38,161 nt of DNA from CAYXVU01 sp964468725 (GTDB lineage: Bacteria > Acidobacteriota > Blastocatellia > UBA7656): the NCBI GenBank assembly GCA_964468725.1, contig CAYXVU010000030.1, positions 1 through 38,161 of the forward strand. The letters are read 5' to 3'. Below are positions 1 to 6,063 of this stretch, in pieces; within the stretch, counting starts at the first letter, position 1; each line of letters begins with the position of its first letter. Under the pieces are notes generated by a model that was not told where the DNA came from, ran no database searches, and saw only the letters and a program-made list of their open reading frames with translations. A program made the position numbers and the translations under genes.

Positions 1-1593
1 GAGCGACTGGCGAATTACATCATCGAAGGCACGAAAGAAGGCTTACTCGATGATTTGAATCGCAAACTCGAAGAGGCTGCGCCGCTCGACATCATCAATG
101 GCGCGTTGATGAAAGGGATGGACGAAGTCGGCAGGCTCTTCAACGCGAACGAGTTGATCGTCGCCGAAGTGCTGCAATCCGCTGAAGCAATGAAAGCCGC
201 CGTCTCCCACCTTGAACCGTTCATGGAAAAGAGCGCGGCGACGAGTCGCGGCAAGATTTTGCTGGCCACCGTCAAAGGCGATGTGCATGACATCGGTAAA
301 AATCTGGTGGACATCATCTTGTCAAACAACGGCTACAAGGTCGTCAATTTGGGCATCAAAGTAGCGCCCGATATCTTGATTCAAGCGGTCGCAGAGCATC
401 AGCCGCACGCCATCGGGCTTTCGGGACTGTTGGTGAAATCGGCGCAGCAGATGGTCATCACGGCCAGCGATTTGAAAGACGCAGGCGTCGAGTTGCCGGT
501 GCTCGTCGGCGGTGCGGCGCTCTCCGATAAATTCACCCGCACCAAGATTGCGCCCGCGTATGAAGGGACGGTTGTCTATGCAAAAGACGCGATGAGCGGC
601 CTCGACATTTTGAACCGTTTGATGGATGGAGCCGCGCGCGCCCAACTCGAAGCTGACTTGCGCGCCCAAGACGCGAGCCGCATCAGGCCGCACGCAACCA
701 TCGTCTCTGATGAAAGTGAAAAGCGCAGCGCGAAGGTATCGCTCAATGTCGGGCTTCCCGCCGTGCCTGATCTTGCCCGTCACCTCGTTGAGGTCACAGA
801 CCTTGACGAAATTTGGAGCTACATCAACCCGCAGATGCTCTATGGCAAACACCTCGGTTTTCGCGGGCGCTTCAACGATCTGCTGGCGGCGGGCGATAGA
901 AAAGCGCTTGATCTGGAAGAGAAGATCGAGCGCGTCAAAGAAGAGTGTCGTCAGGGAGCAATGCAGGTTCGCGCTCTGTGGCAATTCTTTGCAGCCGAAT
1001 CTGCTGGCAATCGGATACAGCTTTTCACTGACGCTCATTCTGACACGCCGGTTGAAACCTTCTCTTTCCCGCGCCAGCGCAAGGCAGAGGGACTCTGTCT
1101 GGCCGATTACGTTTTGCCGCCGGAACGCGACGCGCAGGGCAGGCGAAGGCGCGATCACGTTGCTCTGTTTGTAACCACAGCGGGCGCAGGCATCCGCCCG
1201 CGTGCCGAAGCGGCCAAACAGCAAGGCGAGTATCTGCGTTCCTACGCGCTGCAAGCGTTGGCGCTTGAAACCGCCGAAGCCGCCGCCGAATGGATTCATT
1301 CACGGTTGCGCGCGTTGTGGGGTTTTGCCGACGATGAGAGTCTGCCGCGTCAGGCATTGTTTCAAGCCCGCTATCGCGGCAAGCGATATTCGTTCGGCTA
1401 TCCGGCTTGTCCCGACCTCGACTTGCAAGCCGGATTATTCCGACTCCTGCGTCCTGAAGAGATCGGTGTCGAACTCACGGACGGTTTCATGATGGAACCG
1501 GAAGCGAGCGTTTCCGCATTGGTCTTTCATCATCCCGACGCGACTTATTACTCAGTCGGCGCGCAAGAATTCGCCGAAGCGATGGCGGATTGA
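1..1593 (+). CDS. metH: Methionine synthase, cobalamin-dependent, C-terminal part (5' end outside window)
   Basis: The frame is open from base 1, so the gene begins left of the window; 530 residues are visible. They cover the helical cap, the cobalamin-binding domain and the reactivation domain. The B12 motif DVHDIGKN is clear: Asp at window residue 94 and His at 96, the expected lower axial cobalt ligand, and it is followed by the SGLLVKS and VGGAALS segments of the same fold. The last 280 residues contain INPQMLYGKHLGFRG and the AdoMet-binding RxxxGYPACPDL signature, which mark the activation domain. In this family the enzyme transfers a methyl group from methyltetrahydrofolate to homocysteine in the cytosol; the homocysteine and folate modules must lie upstream. 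It converges on the CDGSH gene. Frame, motifs and domain order are intact up to the TGA stop. Confidence 0.96.
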   Translation, partial: ERLANYIIEGTKEGLLDDLNRKLEEAAPLDIINGALMKGMDEVGRLFNANELIVAEVLQSAEAMKAAVSHLEPFMEKSAATSRGKILLATVKGDVHDIGKNLVDIILSNNGYKVVNLGIKVAPDILIQAVAEHQPHAIGLSGLLVKSAQQMVITASDLKDAGVELPVLVGGAALSDKFTRTKIAPAYEGTVVYAKDAMSGLDILNRLMDGAARAQLEADLRAQDASRIRPHATIVSDESEKRSAKVSLNVGLPAVPDLARHLVEVTDLDEIWSYINPQMLYGKHLGFRGRFNDLLAAGDRKALDLEEKIERVKEECRQGAMQVRALWQFFAAESAGNRIQLFTDAHSDTPVETFSFPRQRKAEGLCLADYVLPPERDAQGRRRRDHVALFVTTAGAGIRPRAEAAKQQGEYLRSYALQALALETAEAAAEWIHSRLRALWGFADDESLPRQALFQARYRGKRYSFGYPACPDLDLQAGLFRLLRPEEIGVELTDGFMMEPEASVSALVFHHPDATYYSVGAQEFAEAMAD

Positions 1594-1758
1594 GTTCTTC
1601 TGCTCTTGATTCGTCACTGGAGAAATGGATGGGACGGAGGTTCACGAAGACAGCCCATTGATCCGTATCCATCCGCCCCATTTGTGTAGGCTTCGCTTGG
1701 CAAACGAAAGAACCTGATACCAGCACGAGATCGTAATTTCGATCTGCGCTCTGATCGT

Positions 1759-1998
1759 TTACGGTTTCGGCACTGGCGGCGGCAGGTCGCGGGCTTCGAC
1801 GGTGGAGTCGAACCCCACGCGCGCATGCGAGCCGTCGCAGAATGGCTTATTGCCGGAATGGCCGCAGCGACAAAGGGAAATTACGGTTCGTCCCGCCAGT
1901 CCGAATTCGTTGCCGTTGGCGTCTTTGAGAACGATGTTGTCGCCTTTGATGCGCAGCGGGCCGTTGTTGATACAGATGATTTCGTTGTTATCGCTCAT
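1759..1998 (-). CDS. CDGSH-type iron-sulfur protein, 79 aa
   Basis: A short protein with one CDGSH iron-sulfur motif: Cys43-x-Cys45, then KPFCDGSH with Cys54 and His58. These are the 3-Cys/1-His ligands of a [2Fe-2S] cluster in this family (mitoNEET-like). There is no signal peptide or membrane segment, so it is probably cytosolic. The start is chosen because AGGAGG lies 7 bases upstream of the ATG; the same frame runs further upstream but without family-like sequence. The tail is a Pro-rich PPPVPKP. It is convergent with metH and divergent from the permease. Bacterial CDGSH proteins have been linked to redox or iron-sulfur roles, but nothing here defines a specific function. Confidence 0.9.
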   Translation of the reverse strand: MSDNNEIICINNGPLRIKGDNIVLKDANGNEFGLAGRTVISLCRCGHSGNKPFCDGSHARVGFDSTVEARDLPPPVPKP

Positions 1999-2366
1999 GA
2001 CTTTCCTCCTCGCAAGAATTTTCCACACCGATAAGAAGCCTTCTTTATACAACGTTGCAGAGAAAAAGTTTAGGACGGATGAATCTCTTTTGCCGTTCGA
2101 CGATGTGATTCCCTCTCTCCCAACTTCTTCACAAGAAGAAAACTCGTTGCCGCGTCCCTCGTCGCTAACGAGCAATGCCGAGGGTCGGAAAGAACCAATC
2201 ACGCCCGCAGTCTTTCTTGACGCTGCGCTATTGAGTCTTTGTTGACGCTGTAAGATAATGCGCGATTCTTGTAGCGTTATCGAAATCCCGAATGGACAGA
2301 GGCGACTATGCAAGCAGCGCACACAAAGCGTGCGACCGTTTTCGACAGCACAGCAAATGGAGGAAG
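1999..2366. other. Divergent intergenic region (CDGSH gene / permease)
   Basis: This stretch separates two divergently transcribed genes. Open frames cross it, but none has a convincing start, ribosome site or recognisable protein sequence. The only signal I can support is a candidate promoter for the permease near 2231-2259. No promoter for the CDGSH gene was identified. Confidence 0.5.
2231..2259 (+). promoter_or_regulatory. Candidate sigma70-type promoter for the permease
   Basis: TTGAGT (2231-2236) and GATAAT (2254-2259) are separated by 17 bases, close to the TTGACA-17-TATAAT consensus. The element points at the permease and would give a leader of about 100 bases. It was found by eye only; such matches occur by chance. 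Confidence 0.35.
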
Positions 2367-3677
2367 ATGGAACAAGTAAACGAGAGCGGTCTGGTCAGAG
2401 GCATCCGCCGGTGGGATTTGGTCGCCGTTACGATTAACGGCGTCATCGGCGCGGGCATCTTCGGCTTGCCTTCGGAAGTCTTCGGGCGCATCGGCGCGTA
2501 CAGCCTGATCGCCTTTATCGCCTGCGCCATTGTCGTGACGCTCATCGTCTTGTGTCTTGCTGAAGTCAGTTCGCGCTACAGCGCAACGGGCGGCTCCTAC
2601 CTGTACACCCGCGAAGCTTTCGGTGCGGTTGCCGGATTCGAAGTCGGGTGGATGGTATGGGTCGCGCGGCTGACGGCCTTTGCTGCGAATTTGAACCTCT
2701 TTGTCGGCTATCTTAGCTTCTTCTGGCCGACGGCCAGTCAACCCTTTTGGCGGGCGGCAATTATTCTCTTTGTCGGCATCGTGCTGACGGCGGTCAACAT
2801 TTTAGGGGTACGCAATGCGGCGGTGACCAGCAATATCTTTACCATCGGCAAACTCATTCCCATCGTCTTGTTCATCAGTGCCGGATTGTTCTTTCTCAAT
2901 ACCGAGAATTATTCGCTCGATGTGCACCCGCAATACGATGCCTTTTCGCTCTCCGTTTTACAGTTGATCTATGCGTTTACGGGATTTGAAATCGCCGTTA
3001 TTCCGTCGGGCGAGATTAAAGACCCGCAACGCAACTTGCCGATGGCGTTGCTGACCGCCATGGCGGTGGTGACCTTGCTCTATATTCTGATTCAACTGAT
3101 CTGCATCGGCACGCTGCCGGGCTTGGCCTCCTCCTCACGTCCGCTGGCCGATGCCAGCCGCGTATTTTTAGGCCCGGCGGGCGCGGCGATCATCTCGGTG
3201 GGGGCGCTCATCTCTATCGTCGGCAATCTGAATGTGATTTTGCTGGCCGGGTCGCGGCTGCCTTTTGCTATGGCTGAGCGTGATGAAATCCCCAAATTCT
3301 TTGCCAAGACGCATAAGAAATTTCACACCCCCCATGTCTCCATTGTCTTGACCGCCGGTTTGATGCTGGCCTTAACGCTGGAAGGCACCTTCGTCAAAGC
3401 CCTGACGGTGAGCGCCATCGCGCGGCTACTGGCTTACGGTGCGACCGGCATCGCTTTGATCGTTTTGCGGCGCAGGAGCGATGTGCCCGCCGCACTCTTC
3501 AAAGTACCTGCCGGAAGCCTCATCGCTCTGCTTTCGATCATCCTTTCCATTTGGCTGCTCACCAATAGCACCTTTGCCGAAGCGCGCAGCGCTGCGATTG
3601 CCGTCTTGATTGGCTTGTTGATCTACTACTTACACAAATTCTTTTTTCGCCGCCCGCTTGCGGCGTCGGAGAATTGA
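2367..3677 (+). CDS. APC-superfamily amino-acid permease
   Basis: A 436-residue polytopic membrane protein. The N-terminus GLVRGIRRWDLVAVTING followed by GVIGAGIFGLP is the classic first helix of the amino acid-polyamine-organocation family, where the GAGIF turn contributes to substrate binding. About twelve hydrophobic segments follow, and the length is normal for the family. The ATG at 2367 is preferred over the in-frame ATG at 2292: GGAGG lies just upstream (spacing of only about 3 bases, rather tight), and family similarity starts there. It likely imports or exchanges an amino acid across the inner membrane by proton or substrate coupling; the substrate cannot be told. It stands alone, divergent from the CDGSH gene. 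Confidence 0.88.
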   Translation: MEQVNESGLVRGIRRWDLVAVTINGVIGAGIFGLPSEVFGRIGAYSLIAFIACAIVVTLIVLCLAEVSSRYSATGGSYLYTREAFGAVAGFEVGWMVWVARLTAFAANLNLFVGYLSFFWPTASQPFWRAAIILFVGIVLTAVNILGVRNAAVTSNIFTIGKLIPIVLFISAGLFFLNTENYSLDVHPQYDAFSLSVLQLIYAFTGFEIAVIPSGEIKDPQRNLPMALLTAMAVVTLLYILIQLICIGTLPGLASSSRPLADASRVFLGPAGAAIISVGALISIVGNLNVILLAGSRLPFAMAERDEIPKFFAKTHKKFHTPHVSIVLTAGLMLALTLEGTFVKALTVSAIARLLAYGATGIALIVLRRRSDVPAALFKVPAGSLIALLSIILSIWLLTNSTFAEARSAAIAVLIGLLIYYLHKFFFRRPLAASEN

Positions 3678-4326
3678 TTCGATGGCGAGACTCAGGCGAA
3701 TTATCAATCGGCTCACTCTTTTTCGGTGACTGCAAAACACGATTTCCGACTAGACCGGCTGCATCGAACTTGCCAGACTACAGCCACTTGCTAAACAGGT
3801 ATGTTTAGCAACTCTTCAATTACATTTATGTAGAGAGATGGTCTGCGCAGCTGTTTAGCTTCGATTTGGCTTTCGATCAATCGTCAGAGCGTTTTTCATT
3901 CTTCCTTATCAGGATCGGGCTGAATTGCTGCGCCTTTACACAAGCACCTTACCCGGCCTGCGAACAGGCGACGGTTGGTGACAACTCTATATCAGAAGAT
4001 CACCGGGTTCGGATTCCGCCCTTTGGGTTTGAAGCGAAAACAGTGTGGCTAAAATCAGCCGCACTCCGGCTACTGGCGAAACCGGCAGCACCATCTCTTA
4101 ATGCTCACGTTGCTAAGGCGAGGGGACGGCTTTGTGCTACCGTCCTCATGGCTCCGCCTGCGCTGCTTACTCGCCGCCCTCCGCTTCCTTCACGACCGAC
4201 TCAAGCAGCCTGCCCATCAGATGCAAAGAAGGCCGCGAAAGGGTTCTCCTCTCACGGCCTTGCAGCAGATCCCCGTCATCTCATCGAACTATCCGACTTG
4301 TCCGCTTCGATGGCGACGGGACAAGC
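3678..4326. other. Gene-poor region with inverted repeats
   Basis: About 650 bases between the permease and the 3' end of the Cys-Cys repeat gene. A plus-strand open frame (3866-4348) crosses it, but it lacks a ribosome site, has low-complexity composition and runs into the 3' end of the real opposite-strand gene, so I do not call it. The notable content is an inverted repeat at 3788-3811, a short palindrome at 3821-3832 and a third half-site at 3853-3859. A weaker imperfect repeat (GGACGG with CCGTCC, around 4120-4145) is also present. Confidence 0.5.
3788..3811. repeat. Perfect 9-bp inverted repeat, operator- or terminator-like
   Basis: TTGCTAAAC (3788-3796) and GTTTAGCAA (3803-3811) are perfect inverted copies around a 6-base spacer. 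The half-site GTTTAGC recurs at 3853-3859, 50 bases after its first copy, and TACAT-TT-ATGTA lies between them at 3821-3832. It could be a protein-binding site, or a transcription end for the permease; it lacks the T-run of a standard terminator. No gene start lies close by to regulate. Confidence 0.4.
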
Positions 4327-4710
4327 TCACTTCGCAGCGCAACAATGATGCGTATCACAACAAGCTGAAGCGCAGCAGCCTGCATCACCCTCTTTTGCAA
4401 CTTCATGTTTTGCAACCTCGTAGGATTTGCCGTGCTCCTTATCGCAACAGATGTTTGCGCAACAGGCTTGCGCGCAGCAACCCGCATCACAGGCGTCCGC
4501 TTTTGTACAGCAGGCTTCTTTTGCGGTGCAGCAGGCCGCGCCTGTCGCGCAACAAGCTGCGCCCGCCAAGCAACAACTCTTTTCCGCTTTGCAGCAAGCC
4601 GCAGCCTGCGCTTTGTCTTGATTCTTTGATGATGTCTGATCGGCTGTGGCATAAGCAACAGCAGACAGACAGAGGGCGAGACTCAATACCATCAGTTTCA
4701 CGGTTTTCAT
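4327..4710 (-). CDS. Exported Cys-Cys-repeat protein, possible metal-binding (metallothionein-like)
   Basis: A 127-residue protein with a clear signal peptide (Lys-rich start, hydrophobic core LMVLSLALCLSAV, likely cleavage after AYA). The mature part of about 105 residues carries 23 cysteines, 22 of them in eleven Cys-Cys pairs, spaced by Ala/Gly/Lys-rich linkers such as AACCATGAACC and KEACCTKADAC. A His-containing stretch (KEHGK, VAKHEVAK, DTHHCC) sits near the C-terminus. The start is firm: AAGGAG lies 8 bases upstream of the ATG. I do not recognise a named family. Its place at the end of a copper-export block suggests it binds a soft metal such as Cu(I) outside the cytoplasm, but that is inference. 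Paired cysteines could also serve redox or structural roles. Confidence 0.82.
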   Translation of the reverse strand: MKTVKLMVLSLALCLSAVAYATADQTSSKNQDKAQAAACCKAEKSCCLAGAACCATGAACCTAKEACCTKADACDAGCCAQACCANICCDKEHGKSYEVAKHEVAKEGDAGCCASACCDTHHCCAAK

Positions 4711-4787
4711 GATTGCATCTCCTTATGATTGAGAAAGTCATGGCTGACTGATGATCACCTCATCAGCGTGGGTTAGCCAATCGCTAT

Positions 4788-5288
4788 CTAAATCAAAAGG
4801 ACACAGCATCGCAGGTAGGTCTCGTTGCGTTCAGGTGGCGAAGCGTTTACGAGCTTCAGCGTGTCGCTACTGACAGCCTGTTCGCTAGCCGGTAGCGGTT
4901 TGCGAAAGGCCAGCGTCAAAGGGTCAGGTTGGGCGAAGCCAAAGCGCGGAATGACGGCCAGACTAGTGTCATCATTGGGCAGCAAGGCGCAACCCTTCAA
5001 GGTCGTCGGTGCGCTGATGCGGCTGTCCGTAGACGAAGAGGGCGCGGCGGTGATGCTTGTACAGCAACGGTCTTGGTTCGCAACGCCCTGCCCTTTGCTC
5101 GCTTGCCAAACCTCTTCGGCAGGCGGCACGGCTGTAGAGTGAGAGGTTGACAGTTCTTCCGCGCAACAAGTCTCCGGTTGCACAGTCGCGCAACATAACG
5201 CACAGCCCGCGCCGCCTAACCATACCAGCAGCGTCAGCACCGCCAGGCTGAGAATTTTTTTGTGCGCTTGTGACCTCAACTCTTTCAT
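4788..5288 (-). CDS. Small exported or lipid-anchored Cys-rich protein, unknown function
   Basis: A 166-residue protein with an N-terminal hydrophobic segment (KKILSLAVLTLLVWLGGAG) followed at once by CALCC and ETCC; RCC-type pairs occur again mid-protein (DRCC) and at the very end (RCCVLLI). GAGC after the hydrophobic core could be a weak lipobox. The ATG at 5288 is chosen because it places the signal sequence at the N-terminus; upstream in-frame sequence is Arg-rich and unlike a protein start, and the ribosome site (GGGGCG) is weak. The general plan (export signal, Cys-rich head, Pro-rich low-complexity middle, hydrophobic C-terminus after a Ser-Pro-Pro) resembles the product at 12040-12435. 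It is probably a metal-related periplasmic or membrane-attached protein; function unknown. Confidence 0.65.
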   Translation of the reverse strand: MKELRSQAHKKILSLAVLTLLVWLGGAGCALCCATVQPETCCAEELSTSHSTAVPPAEEVWQASKGQGVANQDRCCTSITAAPSSSTDSRISAPTTLKGCALLPNDDTSLAVIPRFGFAQPDPLTLAFRKPLPASEQAVSSDTLKLVNASPPERNETYLRCCVLLI

Positions 5289-5389
5289 CGCCCCGATTCT
5301 ACGCCCTTTGATTTCTGCCGTCCACAAAATTCTCCGCCGCCCGGCGCGCTTTACCCAATGCCGACTTCGCTCCGCAACCCGTGACTCTA

Positions 5390-5968
5390 TCAACCGACAA
5401 TCAAAGTTCGCCCTTCTTCCTGCAATTGGCGACGCGCTTTCTCAATGACTTCATCGAAGTAAGCCTCCAACTGCCGGTTTGCGCCGCGCAGTCCGGCGAC
5501 AACGTTTTCCGCCCAACTCAGATAGTCGGCGCGGCGCTGCCAATCCCAATGCGCGGGCGGGCTTTCGGCAACATCGCTGACGTTGCTGATTTTGTCCGCC
5601 AGTTTGATCTGTTTGGCGGCGGCGGATTTATGTGGGGCGTTGAGAATTTGCAGCCGTTTGCGCTCGGCTTTCGGCAAACTCTTATCGTCTGTGCATTCCT
5701 GCACGAGCAACAGAACCTCGCGCCCAAAGAAGGCTTCGATCTCTTCCGGCTGCGCGTCCGTGTCTTCAATCGTGTCGTGCAGCAGGGCGGCAATCAAAGT
5801 CGGCATATCCCTGACCTCGCCGACGCGCCACAACATTTCGGCCACCATGATTGGATGATTGATGTAGGGGAAAGCATCAGCTCCTTTGCGGCGTTGATTG
5901 CGATGTTTGTGCGCGGAAAAGTTTATGGCGCTCAAGAACTGTGTCAGTTGTTCTTCACTAAATTCCAT
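5390..5968 (-). CDS. Small HD-domain hydrolase, (p)ppGpp-hydrolase/SpoT-HD-like
   Basis: A 192-residue cytosolic protein with a metal-dependent HD phosphohydrolase fold of the RelA/SpoT hydrolase type. Visible signatures are the His of INHPIMVAEML, the HD-ED motif in ALLHDTIEDT, and KLADKISNV further on. There is no synthetase, TGS or ACT domain, so the size and content match stand-alone small alarmone hydrolases (MESH1-like), which remove the 3'-pyrophosphate of (p)ppGpp or a related nucleotide. The ATG at 5968 is chosen because homology begins at FSEEQL; AAAGG lies 4 bases upstream and a stronger GGAGG 15-19 bases upstream. It sits between copA and a Cys-rich protein on the same strand. A link between metal stress and alarmone levels is possible but not shown. 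Confidence 0.85.
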   Translation of the reverse strand: MEFSEEQLTQFLSAINFSAHKHRNQRRKGADAFPYINHPIMVAEMLWRVGEVRDMPTLIAALLHDTIEDTDAQPEEIEAFFGREVLLLVQECTDDKSLPKAERKRLQILNAPHKSAAAKQIKLADKISNVSDVAESPPAHWDWQRRADYLSWAENVVAGLRGANRQLEAYFDEVIEKARRQLQEEGRTLIVG

Positions 5969-6063
5969 GTCGCCTTTGTAACACCTCCGTTTTTGACAAG
6001 CAAGACCGCGCCCGGTTGTTTGCTTGTGGCCCCGCGCAATGTATAGCGCCAGCCGTCGCGGGC

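Noticed and set aside
322..1299. 325-codon minus-strand ORF inside metH
   Set aside because: It is the antisense of well-conserved metH motifs, with Arg/Gln/Ala-rich shadow composition and no ribosome site.
4001..4025. tRNA-like GGGTTCGGATTCC stretch
   Set aside because: It resembles a T-arm but has an extra base and no matching acceptor, D- or anticodon arms around it.
3866..4348. 160-codon plus-strand ORF before the Cys-Cys gene
   Set aside because: No ribosome site, no recognisable fold, and it runs into the 3' end of the opposite, clearly real gene.
4427..4621. Gln/Ala-rich plus-strand ORF across the Cys-Cys gene
   Set aside because: The Gln repeats are the antisense of the TGC/TGT-rich Cys codons; the minus frame has the signal peptide and ribosome site.
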